Positions 18,011-29,100 of a stretch of 64,000 bases of DNA are shown one piece after another. Both the position numbers and the translations under genes were made by a program. The DNA comes from Pyxidicoccus xibeiensis (GTDB lineage Bacteria; Myxococcota; Myxococcia; Myxococcales; Myxococcaceae). Every line of letters begins with the position of its first letter. The stretch's first letter is position 1. A model generated the notes under the pieces. That model did not search any database, was not told where the DNA came from, and saw only the letters and a program-made list of their open reading frames with translations. The stretch covers positions 186,001 through 250,000 of the forward strand of contig NZ_JAJVKV010000002.1 in assembly GCF_024198175.1 (NCBI RefSeq), given 5' to 3'.

Positions 18011-18426
18011 GGCCACCCCTCCAGGGAGGCCCTTGGAACCCCCCGCCCGGACCCGGGTCCAGGTCCGAAAAGACCTCTGACGCAGCTCGTCAGCCCTCCC
18101 GGAAGCGGGCGGGCGGGCGGGCACCCTTGCGGGGTGGGTTGCCGCCCCGAATGTCATGGGTCTGCCCACGGGTTGTGCGGCTTGCGGGCTGACGCGAGGG
18201 CATTAGAATGAACACCATCCCGACCGGATTTTCGGCGTCCATGACATTCCTGCCCCGGTGGCCCTGGCCTGGATGTCGGGTGGCGGACGAGCAACCGTGC
18301 GAGATGGCTGCGCCGTGTCGCGTGTGGAACCGGGGTTCTTATTTTGCATCTGAGAGTGGCGGAAATGGTAGTGGGGCGGGACGGGCGTACATCGGGGTAC
18401 GTAGGCTGAGGGAGACGGAAGGACCC
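18011..18426. other. 416-bp intergenic region with possible long leader
   Basis: No convincing gene is present. It contains nested inverted repeats near 18048-18076 (GGACCCGGGTCC, then AGGTC-cgaaaa-GACCT) that could end the upstream transcript. A promoter-like TTGCGG (18182-18187), 16 bases, TAGAAT (18204-18209) follows. A small hairpin CGTAC/GTACG at 18386-18401 lies near the next gene. If the promoter is real, the 58-residue gene has a leader of about 210 bases that matches no RNA family I know. Confidence 0.5.
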
Positions 18427-18603
18427 ATGCTCGACGCCTTCATCATCGAAGAAATCAAGCGACGTGAGCGCCGCCGGGAGGACCATGACCGGCCCGTGGT
18501 GGAGCTGCCGTTGCCGGCTCCCGACGACCGCCCGCGGCGCCGGACGGAGACTGACGACGAGAAGCCCCAGCGGGGCGTGGTGGTCATCGACCTGCTGTCC
18601 TGA
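18427..18603 (+). CDS. small charged protein, unknown function
   Basis: A 58-residue protein starting MLDAFIIEEIKRRERRRED and ending GVVVIDLLS. It has a very charged middle (Arg, Asp, Glu) with hydrophobic ends. GGGAGACGGAAGG lies just upstream of the ATG. I recall near-identical short proteins in other myxobacteria but no function. The hydrophobic C-terminal strand could be a short peptide motif for binding a partner. Confidence 0.7.
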   Translation: MLDAFIIEEIKRRERRREDHDRPVVELPLPAPDDRPRRRTETDDEKPQRGVVVIDLLS

Positions 18604-18642
18604 TTCCTGAAACCGCGGCCCTGGCGCCGCACCGTGTGTCCC

Positions 18643-18687
18643 GAAGCCCGCGTGGGTGTCCTCCAGAGGACGGCCCCCGCGGGCTTC
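18643..18687. terminator. bidirectional terminator hairpin
   Basis: GAAGCCCGCG (18643-18652) pairs with CGCGGGCTTC (18678-18687). A nested GTCCTC/GAGGAC stem lies inside. It separates two convergent genes. Confidence 0.65.
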
Positions 18688-18703
18688 TCGCATCCAGGGG
18701 CCT

Positions 18704-19762
18704 TCAGGCCGCGAGCGCCAGGAGGTGTCTGGGGTGGTACACGTCCCAGAGGGGGCCCTTCACCGTGGCCAGGGCCTCCAGCACGCCCTTGCGCCACGCG
18801 GCGGGCAGGGCTTCCTCGCCATGGAACGCCCCCACCAGGGCGCCGGTAATCGCGGCGTGGGCCTCGGTGTCGCCCCCGCGGTGGACGACGTCCAGCAGCG
18901 CGGCCTCGGCGGTGGGGGCGTGGAGCAGCTCCCAGAAGGCCAGCCGGAAGGCGACGCGGACGGCGTGCAGCGGCCGGTGCAGGTGCAGCTCCGGGCCGTA
19001 CAGCTGCGGGTCCTCCTTGCGGGCCAGCTCCAGGTCCTCGCGCAGGAGGGCGGACGCGTGCGTCACCTCGTGGACGTGGTCCTTGTCGGAGCGCCCGAGC
19101 GCCGCGCCGGCCACCAGCAGGCCCGACTCCGCGGCGGAGAGCAGGTCCTCGGCCTTCAGCTCCGCGCCGCTGGTGACGGCGCGCGCCAGGGCGGCGTTGA
19201 AGGCGGCGCAGGCCAGCTGGCAGCGCGGGTCGAAGTGGGTGAGGGCGGAGTCCTCCAGTGAGGCCTGGGTGCGCGCGGCGGTGTTGCCCGCCAGGTACAC
19301 GCCCAGCGGCGCGGTGCGGGCCAGGCTCCCCGCGCCGGCGGGCTGGCGGAAGGCCCGCAGCCACACGCGCCGGCCGGCCCCCAGCGGAGGGCCCGCCTGG
19401 CAGTCCTCCAGCACCTCCTTCATCGGCTCGCTGACGTCGAAGGCGTGCGGCTGCCAGGCGCGGTAGCGGCGGAGCGCGTCGGCGGCGTCATAGCGCTTGA
19501 GGTCCCTCAGGCTGTGGCCGAGGCAGCACGCGAGCTGGACTTCCTCCGTCACCTGCCCCTTGCGCAGCTCGTGGGGCCCCCCGCCCATCAGCTGGGAGTA
19601 GGGCCCGTCGGCCGGGGTGGGGAAGGGCACGGAGATGAGGGGCCGGTGCGCGGTGGGCACAGCCAGGGCGTTGCCCACGGCCAGGCCCAGGAGCGCGCCC
19701 CGGCGACGCTGGGCGAGGAGGGGATCAGGCCCCCGAGGGGCATTGCGGCGGTTGGGCGGCAT
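18704..19762 (-). CDS. ADP-ribosylglycohydrolase (DraG) family protein, atypical site
   Basis: A 352-residue all-alpha protein of the DraG/ARH family, which removes ADP-ribose from proteins or small molecules using two metal ions. The fold landmarks are GALLGLAVGNALAVP (family: GDALG.P), GGGPHELRKGQVTEEVQ (family: G.WTDDT) and GGDTEAHAAITGALVGAFHG (family: GGDTDTNA). At the metal sites WTDDT has become VTEEV and DTDT has become DTEA. The acids are kept as Glu but the threonines are lost, so activity is not certain. The ATG at 19762 is preferred; a further start at 19801 would add 13 residues. It is divergent from eno. Confidence 0.75.
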   Translation of the reverse strand: MPPNRRNAPRGPDPLLAQRRRGALLGLAVGNALAVPTAHRPLISVPFPTPADGPYSQLMGGGPHELRKGQVTEEVQLACCLGHSLRDLKRYDAADALRRYRAWQPHAFDVSEPMKEVLEDCQAGPPLGAGRRVWLRAFRQPAGAGSLARTAPLGVYLAGNTAARTQASLEDSALTHFDPRCQLACAAFNAALARAVTSGAELKAEDLLSAAESGLLVAGAALGRSDKDHVHEVTHASALLREDLELARKEDPQLYGPELHLHRPLHAVRVAFRLAFWELLHAPTAEAALLDVVHRGGDTEAHAAITGALVGAFHGEEALPAAWRKGVLEALATVKGPLWDVYHPRHLLALAA

Positions 19763-19829
19763 TCGACGGGTGGACACTGTAGCAGTGCCGGATGCGACCA
19801 CGCTTGCCCCCTCCGGGGCCCTCTTCTAG

Positions 19830-21140
<1,311 letters not shown>

Positions 21141-21145
21141 GCCCG

Positions 21146-21934
21146 GTGAGCGACAAGAAACCGCGAATCCTCGTCTCCAACGACGACGGCTACTTCTCCG
21201 ACGGGCTCAAGGCGCTGGTGGAGGCCGTGAGCCCGCTGGGAGAGGTGTGGGTGGTGGCGCCGGACCGGGAGCAGAGCGCCACCTCGCATGCCATCTCCCT
21301 GCACCGGCCGCTGCGCATCAAGGAGGTGCGGGAGCGGTGGTTCGCCGTGGACGGCACCCCGGCGGACAGCGCTTATCTGGCGATCAACCATCTCCTGAAG
21401 GATGATCGCCCCACTCTCATGGTGTCCGGCATCAACCACGGTCCGAACCTGGCGGAAGACGTCATGTACTCCGGCACGGTGGCGGCGGCGATGGAGGGGG
21501 CCCTGCTCGGGGTGCCCGCCATCGCCTTCAGCCTCGTCGCCCGGGGGACGTTCGACTTCGGCCCGGCGGCCCGCTTCGCGCGCTCGCTGGTGGCCAGCGC
21601 GCTGGCGCAGCCCCTGCCGCCGAGGATGCTCCTCAACGTGAATGTCCCCGGTGGCGTGGAGCCGGCGGGCTACGTCGTCACGCGCCAGGGCCGGCACACG
21701 TACGGGTACGAGGTGGTGGAGAAGGAGGACCCTCGTGGCCGCAAGTACTACTGGATTGGCGGCAGCGAGTACCAGCACGAGGACATCCCGGGCAGCGACT
21801 GCAACGCGGTGCACCGGGACAAGCTCATCTCCATCACCCCGCTGCACTTCGAGCTGACGGACCATCCCCGCATGGCCGAGCTCGCGGGGTGGCGGCTCGA
21901 CGGCTTCGCCCGGCACGAACCGGACGGTGCCTAG
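21146..21934 (+). CDS. surE: 5'/3'-nucleotidase SurE
   Basis: A 262-residue SurE survival protein, a metal-dependent nucleotidase (acid phosphatase fold). Visible metal-site motifs are LVSNDDGYFSDG, the SATSHAIS loop and SGINHGPN. Two GTG starts fit: 21146 (chosen, purine-rich AGAAGAAGTGAG upstream, normal N-terminus) or 21137, which would overlap the eno stop as GTGA and add three residues. The downstream lipoprotein gene begins within a few bases. Confidence 0.93.
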   Translation: MSDKKPRILVSNDDGYFSDGLKALVEAVSPLGEVWVVAPDREQSATSHAISLHRPLRIKEVRERWFAVDGTPADSAYLAINHLLKDDRPTLMVSGINHGPNLAEDVMYSGTVAAAMEGALLGVPAIAFSLVARGTFDFGPAARFARSLVASALAQPLPPRMLLNVNVPGGVEPAGYVVTRQGRHTYGYEVVEKEDPRGRKYYWIGGSEYQHEDIPGSDCNAVHRDKLISITPLHFELTDHPRMAELAGWRLDGFARHEPDGA

Positions 21935-21936
21935 CG

Positions 21937-22893
21937 TTGCGGCCGTCCGTGTCCAGCCGAGCGGGTGGGGCGCTCCGGGTCTTCCTCGTGGCCGTGCTGT
22001 TCGCCGGCTGCGTGGGGCCCCGGGCCGCTGCCCCCGGGCCGGAGACGGCGCTGGACTCAGGCGATGAGTCCTCCTGGACGCGCCCCGCCGTGTCCGGGCC
22101 CGCTACGGACACGGGCTCGGGCGCTCCGACGGGGAAGCGGAGCGCGCTGCCGTTCGCCCTGAGGTCGGCGCATCCGGAGCCGGAGCTGGTGTCCGCGCGC
22201 CACCGCGTCGCCCCGGGCGAGACGATGTATCGCATCGCGAAGACGTACGGCCTCACGGTGGAGGAACTGGGGGCCGCCAACTCCATCAAGGCCCCGTGGA
22301 CGCTGGCGGTGGGGCAGGAGCTCGTCGTCCCCGGACAGGAGCGCGAGGCTCCGGAAGAAGTCCTGGCGGAGGCGGACCCGGAGCCGGTGCGGACGTCCGC
22401 GGAGGTGCCCCGGCGCCGGGGGCCCACCGTGGCCCGCCGTGAGGAGCCACCTTCGCGTTCCCGTCCGCTGTCGCGTGCCGGCCCGGGCGCTCGGCCGCGG
22501 GTGGCCACGCAGGGCATGATCGACTGGCCGCTCAGGGGCGTGCTGTACGGGCGGTTCGGGAAGAAGGGCAAGGAGCCGCATGACGGCGTGGACCTGGCCG
22601 CGCCGAAGGGCACACCGGTGAAGACGGCCCAGGCCGGCACGGTGCTCTACGCGGGCGAGCAGCGGGGCTACGGCAACATCGTCATCGTCGAGCACTCGCA
22701 GCAGCTCATCACGCTGTACGCGCACAACCAGGATTTGCGCGTGAAGACGGGGCAGCGGGTGCTGCGCGGGCAGGTCATCGCCACCGTGGGCGAGTCGGGC
22801 AAGACGTCCGGGCCGCACCTGCACTTCGAGGTCCGCATGGACGGCAAGCCGGTGGACCCGCTCGACTACCTCGGGCCGATGCCGTCGACCTGA
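21937..22893 (+). CDS. NlpD-like lipoprotein: LysM plus M23 peptidase
   Basis: About 318 residues. A lipoprotein signal ends in the lipobox FAGC. A LysM peptidoglycan-binding domain follows (ARHRVAPGETMYRIAKTYGLT), then an Arg/Pro linker. A C-terminal M23 zinc peptidase domain has the full metal set: H-x3-D in EPHDGVDLAAP and H-x-H in GPHLHFE. Unlike E. coli NlpD, whose M23 site is degenerate and which acts by activating an amidase, this one could cleave cell-wall cross-links itself. The start is uncertain: TTG at 21937 (chosen, right after the surE stop), GTG at 21949, or GTG at 21889 inside surE. Confidence 0.85.
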   Translation: MRPSVSSRAGGALRVFLVAVLFAGCVGPRAAAPGPETALDSGDESSWTRPAVSGPATDTGSGAPTGKRSALPFALRSAHPEPELVSARHRVAPGETMYRIAKTYGLTVEELGAANSIKAPWTLAVGQELVVPGQEREAPEEVLAEADPEPVRTSAEVPRRRGPTVARREEPPSRSRPLSRAGPGARPRVATQGMIDWPLRGVLYGRFGKKGKEPHDGVDLAAPKGTPVKTAQAGTVLYAGEQRGYGNIVIVEHSQQLITLYAHNQDLRVKTGQRVLRGQVIATVGESGKTSGPHLHFEVRMDGKPVDPLDYLGPMPST

Positions 22894-23029
22894 CGGGGAG
22901 CGGCTGTCAGCTCGGACGGGGACCGGCGCGGCGACCCGGTGGACTCGGGCAATCCAGGACCGGCCGTCCGCCACGGGGGCACCAGCCGTTCCTCCGTCAG
23001 AAGCCGAGGTGAGGGTAGAGTGTCGCTCC

Positions 23030-24136
23030 GTGTCGCGCCTCCTCCCGCTGCTGGCCTCCCTCTTCGTCCTCCTCGCTACGGCCGCCCGTGCCCAGACGCC
23101 GCCCGTGGAGGGCAGCGCCGACGCCCCGGCCCCGGTGATGGCGGCTCCCGCGGCCGCCCCGGCCGCCCCGGCGAAGGAGTCGCAGAAGGAAGCCCTCGTC
23201 GTCGCGGTGCTGGCGCTCGAGTCCAATGAGGCGGGCCGCGACTCCGCGCCCGGTGTCACCTCGCTCATCGTCTCCCGCCTCGCCGAGTCCCCGAGCCTGC
23301 GCGTGCTGTCGCAGCGAGACCTCGAGGCCCTGCTCGACGCCGAGCGCCAGCAGCAGCTGCTCGGCGGCGCGCCCTGTGACGGCGGCGCCTGCCTCCAGGA
23401 GCTGGCCTCCGTCTCCGGTGCCCGCTACGTCGTCACCGGCCGCCTGGACCGCTTCGGCGACCAGTACCTCCTCACCGCCAACCTCGTGGACACCTTCGGC
23501 GGCAGGAGCCTGGCCAGGCCCCGCGCCGAAGCCCCCGAGGCGGACACGCTGCTGCGCACCGCCGGGGCCGTCGCCGACCAGCTCGTCGCCTCGCTCGTCA
23601 CCCCGGAAGATGGCTTCTCGCCCCGCCCGCTGCTGGGGGGCTCGACGTCGACGGGCGGCGGCGGGCTCACCCTGGGCCTGCGCATCAACAACAACTTCAT
23701 CCAGAACCTGGCCACCCTGAACCCGGGCGTCGACCTGGAGGTGGGCTACTGGTTCCACCCCGAGTGGGTCGGCTTCGCGCAGCTGGGCTTCTCGTACGTG
23801 CGCTCCAACGAGGAGGGCGCCAAGGGCGGGCTCAACGTCCTGCCCAGCGTCATCGGCGCGCGGCACTACCACAACGTCGCGAAGTCCCTGCGTCCCTACT
23901 GGGGCCTGGGCCTGGGCGTGCAGCTGTCCTTCGGCGACTTCGGCATCTTCCAGTCCACCGGCCCGCTGCCCACCGTCGTCGGCTTCGTCGGCCTCGAGTA
24001 CCTCGTCGCCGGCCACGTGGGCATCCAGCTCGAGGCAGGCACCAACGTCGCGCAGGCCGTGCTCGGACTGGCGGACTCCAAGCTGGGTGACGGCCTCAAC
24101 CTGGACCTCAATGCCGGCATCGCGTACCACTTCTGA
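23030..24136 (+). CDS. exported protein, TolB/CsgG-like N-domain and barrel-like C-domain
   Basis: A 368-residue protein with a signal peptide ending ARAQ. Residues ~50-195 resemble the curli-assembly/TolB-like domain that opens many delta-proteobacterial proteins (VVAVLALES, SLRVLSQRDLEALL, GARYVVTGRL). Residues ~215-368 are amphipathic strands (LGLRINNNF, EVGYWFHPEWVGF) ending in a terminal Phe after AGIAYH, the pattern of small outer-membrane beta-barrels. The GTG at 23030 follows GAGGTGAGGG. The next lipoprotein gene starts 19 bases downstream. Confidence 0.75.
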   Translation: MSRLLPLLASLFVLLATAARAQTPPVEGSADAPAPVMAAPAAAPAAPAKESQKEALVVAVLALESNEAGRDSAPGVTSLIVSRLAESPSLRVLSQRDLEALLDAERQQQLLGGAPCDGGACLQELASVSGARYVVTGRLDRFGDQYLLTANLVDTFGGRSLARPRAEAPEADTLLRTAGAVADQLVASLVTPEDGFSPRPLLGGSTSTGGGGLTLGLRINNNFIQNLATLNPGVDLEVGYWFHPEWVGFAQLGFSYVRSNEEGAKGGLNVLPSVIGARHYHNVAKSLRPYWGLGLGVQLSFGDFGIFQSTGPLPTVVGFVGLEYLVAGHVGIQLEAGTNVAQAVLGLADSKLGDGLNLDLNAGIAYHF

Positions 24137-24155
24137 GAGTCGGAGCCCCTACCTC

Positions 24156-25289
24156 ATGTCCCCGCGCGTCCTGCCCCTGCTCGCCCTGCTCGCCGCCATC
24201 GCGTGCGAGGACTCCACCCCCAAGGTCTCCGCCAAGGACCACGCGGAGGGGCTCTACATCAAGGGCACCGCCGAGTACCTCCAGGGCCAGTTCGAGGCCT
24301 CGCTCAAGTCCTTCGAGGCGATGAAGCAGCTCGCCCCGCAGGACCCGCGCCTGCCCGCCGCCCGGGGCGAGGTGTACCTGTCCATGGGCCGCCTCAACGA
24401 GGCCGCAGCCGAGTTCGAGGCCGCCCTCGTCCTGGACCCCAAGCGCTCCACCAACTGGAGCCGCCTGGGCTTCATCCAGGCCCAGCTCGGCAAGGTGTCC
24501 GAGGCCCAGAGCTCGCTGCGCAAGGCCATTGGCCTGTTCCCCAACGACTTCAACGCCCTGGAGGCCCTGGGCGAGCTGCACCTCAAGAAGGGCGAGCACA
24601 CCGAGGCCGTCCGCCACTTCACCCTGGCCTCCAACGCGGCGTCCGGCGAGGCGAAGTCCGCCCTCCTCATGCGCGCCCTGGACGTGCTGTCGCAGCAGGG
24701 CCGGCACGCGGAGGTCCTCGCGCTGGCGCAGAAGGGCGTGTCCGAGGGGACTCGCTCCGCCGAGGTGCTCACCGCCCTGGGGGACGCGCTCGTCCACGCC
24801 GGGAAGCTCCCCGAGGCCGCCGCCGCCTACCAGGACGCCGCGGGCCTGGCCCCGAGAGACCCGACGCTCTGGGAGCTGGTTGGCGAAATCCACATGCGCC
24901 TGGACAAGCCCGGCGAGGCCATCTCCGCCTACCAGGAGTCCCTGAAGGTGAAGGACCGGGCCGTCGTCCACGTGGCCCTCGCCCGCGTCCACCTGGCCAT
25001 GAACAACCGCGCCGCCGCGGAGGACGAGCTCACCGCCGCGCTCGCGTCCGTCTCCGGCAAGGACACCCGCGAGCTGCGCGACCTGGCCGGCCTGCTCTCC
25101 GACCTGGACCGCAAGCCGGATGCGCTGCGCATCCTCGCCAGCCTCAGCGCCGAGGAGGATTACGTGAAGGACGCCGAGCTGCAGCTCACCACCGCCCGGC
25201 TGGCGCGGGAGCTGAAGGACACCTCGGTGCAGCAGGCCGCGTGCGCTCGCGCCACCGCGGCCGATGCTGGCGTGAAGAAGTGCCCGTGA
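24156..25289 (+). CDS. TPR-repeat lipoprotein
   Basis: A 377-residue protein with a lipobox (AAIAC, cysteine about residue 17) and at least eight tetratricopeptide repeats from ~35 to 330, for example GEVYLSMGRLNEAAAEFEAAL and LVGEIHMRLDKPGEAISAYQ. TPR arrays are protein-protein scaffolds; anchored in the envelope, this one probably organises a complex, partner unknown. The ATG at 24156 opens directly into the lipoprotein signal. It is likely cotranscribed with the upstream barrel protein. Confidence 0.85.
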   Translation: MSPRVLPLLALLAAIACEDSTPKVSAKDHAEGLYIKGTAEYLQGQFEASLKSFEAMKQLAPQDPRLPAARGEVYLSMGRLNEAAAEFEAALVLDPKRSTNWSRLGFIQAQLGKVSEAQSSLRKAIGLFPNDFNALEALGELHLKKGEHTEAVRHFTLASNAASGEAKSALLMRALDVLSQQGRHAEVLALAQKGVSEGTRSAEVLTALGDALVHAGKLPEAAAAYQDAAGLAPRDPTLWELVGEIHMRLDKPGEAISAYQESLKVKDRAVVHVALARVHLAMNNRAAAEDELTAALASVSGKDTRELRDLAGLLSDLDRKPDALRILASLSAEEDYVKDAELQLTTARLARELKDTSVQQAACARATAADAGVKKCP

Positions 25290-25296
25290 GGCGTGC

Positions 25297-25320
25297 CCGG
25301 GCCCGGTGAACGGGGCCCGG
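25297..25320. terminator. bidirectional terminator between TPR gene and lexA
   Basis: CCGGGCCC (25297-25304) pairs with GGGCCCGG (25313-25320) across an 8-nt loop, in the 48-base gap between convergent genes. Confidence 0.6.
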
Positions 25321-25337
25321 AGCTGAAACCGCGCTGG

Positions 25338-26003
25338 CTAGACGCGCCCGCCCTGGAGCTTGCGGTACACGCCCACCACCTGGCCCAGAATCATGGTCGA
25401 GCGGAAGTCCGCGCGGCTCACGTAGATGGGCTGCATGGTGGCGTTGGCCGGCTGGAAGCGGATGCGCTCGCCCTCCGGGTAGTAGCGCTTCACCGTGGCC
25501 TCGTCCTCGATGAGGGCCACCACGATGTCACCCGGCTGGGCCGCCGGCGTCTTCTTCACGAAGAGGTAGTCGCCGTCGTGGATGCCGTCGTCAATCATCG
25601 ACTGCCCCTTCACGCGCAGGGCGAAGACCTCGCGGCCGTTCACCCCCCCGAGCAGGAAGCTGTCGATCTTGACCGAGTCCTCCATGTGCTCCTGCGCGAG
25701 CAGGGGGGCACCGGCCGCCACCTTGCCCAGCAGGGGCACCTCCACCATGCCCGCTTCCTTCTTCATCCCCAGGCCCAGCGCGAGCCTCGCCCGCTTGGTG
25801 GGCACCAGGGAGCGGCTCTGCTGCTCGCCCCGGTTCAGGTAGCCCTTGCGCTCCAGGGCCTTGAGGTGGTCGTTCACCCCGTTGGTGGAGCGGATGTCCA
25901 TCTGCTCGCCAATCTCGCGGATGGTCGGCGGGAAGCCCCGCGTCTCCGTCTCCTTGACGATGAAGCTCAGAATCTCGCGCTGGCGTTCCGTAAGCTCTTC
26001 CAT
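25338..26003 (-). CDS. lexA: LexA repressor
   Basis: A 221-residue SOS repressor. An N-terminal winged helix (1-70, [15 protein letters not shown] and [11 protein letters not shown]) is joined to an S24 autoprotease domain. The cleavage site is Ala97-Gly98. The catalytic pair is S135 (GQSM) and K172 (EATVKRY). RecA filaments formed on DNA damage trigger self-cleavage. The ATG at 26003 gives the normal length; the open frame extends upstream but carries no homologous sequence. Its promoter carries a LexA box, so it is autoregulated. Confidence 0.96.
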   Translation of the reverse strand: MEELTERQREILSFIVKETETRGFPPTIREIGEQMDIRSTNGVNDHLKALERKGYLNRGEQQSRSLVPTKRARLALGLGMKKEAGMVEVPLLGKVAAGAPLLAQEHMEDSVKIDSFLLGGVNGREVFALRVKGQSMIDDGIHDGDYLFVKKTPAAQPGDIVVALIEDEATVKRYYPEGERIRFQPANATMQPIYVSRADFRSTMILGQVVGVYRKLQGGRV

Positions 26004-26069
26004 CCGCTCCCTCCCTCGGCCGGCGCCCCGATAGGGGCTCGGGCGTGCAGGCAACAGGCTTTCAGTGTC

Positions 26070-26098
26070 ACTTTCCCTGAACAGACGTGTAGAGTCAA
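26070..26098 (-). promoter_or_regulatory. lexA promoter
   Basis: On the minus strand TTGACT (26093-26098) is the -35. Exactly 17 bases separate it from GAAAGT (26070-26075), a weak -10. The spacer is occupied entirely by the LexA operator. Confidence 0.5.
26076..26092 (-). promoter_or_regulatory. LexA operator (SOS box)
   Basis: The minus-strand sequence CTACACGTCTGTTCAGG fits, at every position, the degenerate SOS-box consensus reported for Myxococcus xanthus lexA as I remember it (CTRHAMRYBYGTTCAGS). It lies 73 bases before the lexA start. It may also influence the divergent kinase gene. Confidence 0.75.
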
Positions 26099-26199
26099 TT
26101 CGTTCGGCGTCCCCCCGCGTACTCACCGTGCGTGCTGAACGGTCGCCTTTCTCACACCTTGAGGAAGGACGTTGATCTCTGCGTACAATTCCTCCCGCC

Positions 26200-29100
26200 T
26201 TGTCCGAGCCCCGCCACACGCTGCTGTTCGTCGATGACGAGGCCGACGTCCTCGACATCCTCACGCGGATGTTTCAGCGCCGGTATCGGGTGCTGACGGC
26301 CTCCAGTGGTACGGCCGCGCTCGAAATCCTGCGTCGCGAAACGGTGGACGTGCTCGTCACGGACCAGCGCATGCCGGAGATGTCCGGCATCGAGCTGGCG
26401 GCCACGGCGCGCGCCGAGGGCCTCGACGTCACCACGCTGCTGCTCACCGGGTACACGGACCCGGAGGACATCATCGCGGCCATCAACCGCGGCCAAGTGT
26501 ACCGGTACATCACCAAGCCGTGGGACGTGAACGACCTGCTCATCACCGTGAAGAACGCGGTGGAGTTCACGCAGCTGCGGCGGGACAAGGAGCGGCTCAT
26601 CCGCCAGCTCCACCAGCGCGTGGAAGCGCTCTTCGTCCTGTACGAGGTCAGCCGCGCCAGCGCCAACGACCCGGCCAGCTACGACAACATCATCGACCGG
26701 GTGCTCATCGCCGTGGCGCGGGTGCTGCCGTACGACTGCGGCGCGGCGCTCATCGCCCCGGACGAGTCGCGCAGCGTCACGCTGCGCCTGCGCTGCCACG
26801 GCACGGTGGGGGAGAAGGCGCTGCTGGGCGTGAAGGAGTCCATGCTCGGCGCGTACCGCAAGAGCAGCGGCCTGCTGCTGCCGGAGGACCGCGTGATTAC
26901 GCGCGTGGCCGGCACCACCACGCAGGACGCCACCGCGGCTACGGTGTACCCCAGCCAGCTCACGGTGAACCTGGTGGCCGGCGGGCGCCCGGTGGGCATG
27001 CTGTCGCTGTTCAGCCTGCGGCCCGACGCCTTCACCGAGGACGACGGCGTGCTGCTGGACGTCCTGGCCAACCAGACCGCGGACGCCATCCAGTCCCTGC
27101 GCTCGGCGGAGGAAGAGGCCCGCCACCGCATGGAGCGGATGGTGGAGTCCATGGCGGACGGCGTGGTCCTCACCGACGAGAAGAACGACATCGTGGTGAT
27201 GAACCCGGCCGCGCGGCGCCTCCTGCAGGCGGGCGACGACCCGGAGGCGCACACCACCAAGATGATGGAGGAGCGGCTGGGCTTCCAGCCCTTCCACCTG
27301 GTGCGCGGCTGGGAGTACAGCGGCAGCCAGATCCTGCGCGAGGAGGTGAAGCTCTTCGAGCGGCACGTGCAGGTCACCGTCACGCCGGTGAGCGACGCGC
27401 GCGGCAACCTGCGCGGCGTGTGCGTGGTGCTGCGCGACATCACCGACCAGAAGCGGCTGGAGGAGCGCAAGGACGAGTTCGTCTCCATGGTGAGCCACGA
27501 GCTGCGCACGCCGCTCACGTCCATCTCCGGCGCGCTGGACCTGGTGCTCAACTTCATGGCCGGCGACATCAACGACCGGCAGCGCCGCTACCTGTCGCTG
27601 GCGAAGGACTCCACCGAGAAGCTCAACGCCATCGTCGACGACCTCTTGGATTTGTCGAAGTTCGCCAAGGGCCGGCTGCGGATGAACTTCGAGGTGGCGT
27701 ACCTCGACGAGCTGATTCAACGCGTGGTGGAGAAGTACGGCCCCGCCTTCGGCGAGAAGCGCATCCTGGTGAAGCCCGTGCTGCCCAGGCATCCGCTGCG
27801 CGTGCTGGCCGACCCGAACCGCCTCAACCAGGTCCTCAACAACCTGCTCAACAACGCGGTGAAGTTCACCCCGGAGGGCGGCGAGGTGCGGGTGGAGCTG
27901 CACGCCACCAGCAGCCTGCCGGGCTACGTGGTGGTGTCCTGCTGGAACAGCGGCGACCCCATCGCCGAGGACAGCCTGGAGCGCATCTTCGACCGCTTCG
28001 AGCAGGCGCGCACCAAGGCCAACCGCACCGTGCGGGGCACCGGCCTGGGCCTGGCCATCTGCCGCAACATCGTGGAGGCCCACGGCGGCCGCATCTGGTG
28101 CGAGCCGTGCACCGACGGCGTGCGCTTCATGGCGGTGCTGCCCACCGAGCCGCCTCCCGAGCTGCGCCAGGACGACGGGAGCGAGGTCCCCGCACAGCCG
28201 CGCCGCAAGGAGAGCCGGGGCCGGGTGCTGGTCATCGAGGGTGAGCCCGAGGTGGGCTTCATCGCCAAGGCGCTGATGGCCGGGCGCGGCTATGACGTGC
28301 GGCTGGCCTTCAACGCCGAGGAGGGCCTGTCCTCCGCGCGCAAGTACCACCCGGACATGGTGCTGGTGTCCGTGCGGCTGCCGGACGTGGACGGGCTGCG
28401 GCTGGCGGAGATCCTCCGGCACGACCCGGAGACGCGCCGCGCGCCGCTGCTGGTGACGTCCGCCTTCGACGAGCGCCAGCGCGCCTTCCGCGCCGGGGCG
28501 GATGCCTTCCTGGTGCGCCCGCTGGCGTCGGACAAGCTGCTGGCCACGGTGGACTCGCTGGTGCGGGGCCGCGCGGGCCCGGCCCACGGCCGCGTGCTGG
28601 TGGTGGACGACGACGCGAAGATTGCCCTCATCTGCCGCGAGGTGCTGGAGAACATCGGCTTCGACGTGGCCACGGCGGGCTCCATCGAAGAGGGGCGCCG
28701 CTCCCTGCGCGAGCGCCGGCCGGACGTCGTCCTGCTGGACGTCACGCTGCCGGACGGCGACGGCTTCGTCTTCCTGGAGGAGATCAAGGCCGAGCGCGCC
28801 AGCGGCCACATCTCCGTCATCTTCATCTCCGCCCGCGCGGAGACGTCCTCGAAGGTCCGCGCCCTCAAGCTGGGCGGCGACGACTACCTCACCAAGCCCT
28901 TCGACGCGCTGGAGCTGGGGGCGCGCGTGGAGAGCGTGATGCGGCGCAAGGAGCAGGAGCTCTCCGCGTCGCCCACCACGCAGCTGCCGGGCTCCACGGC
29001 GATCGAGCGCGAGGTGCAGCGGCGCCTGCTGGCGCGGCGGCCCTTCGCCTTCTGCTACCTGGACCTGGACAACCTCAAGGCCTACAACGACTACTACGGC

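Noticed and set aside
18208-18426. A 73-codon upstream extension of the 58-residue protein
   Set aside because: The extension has no ribosome site and atypical composition, whereas the ATG at 18427 has a strong ribosome site.
22950-23000. GGGCAATCC motif resembling the 5' part of a GEMM riboswitch before the 368-residue exported protein
   Set aside because: The GAAA-capped stem and the GCGCAAAGCC core are absent, so it is a chance match.
26004-26264. N-terminal extension of LexA to 26264
   Set aside because: The extra 87 residues are low-complexity, overlap the LexA operator and the divergent gene, and are absent from LexA family proteins.
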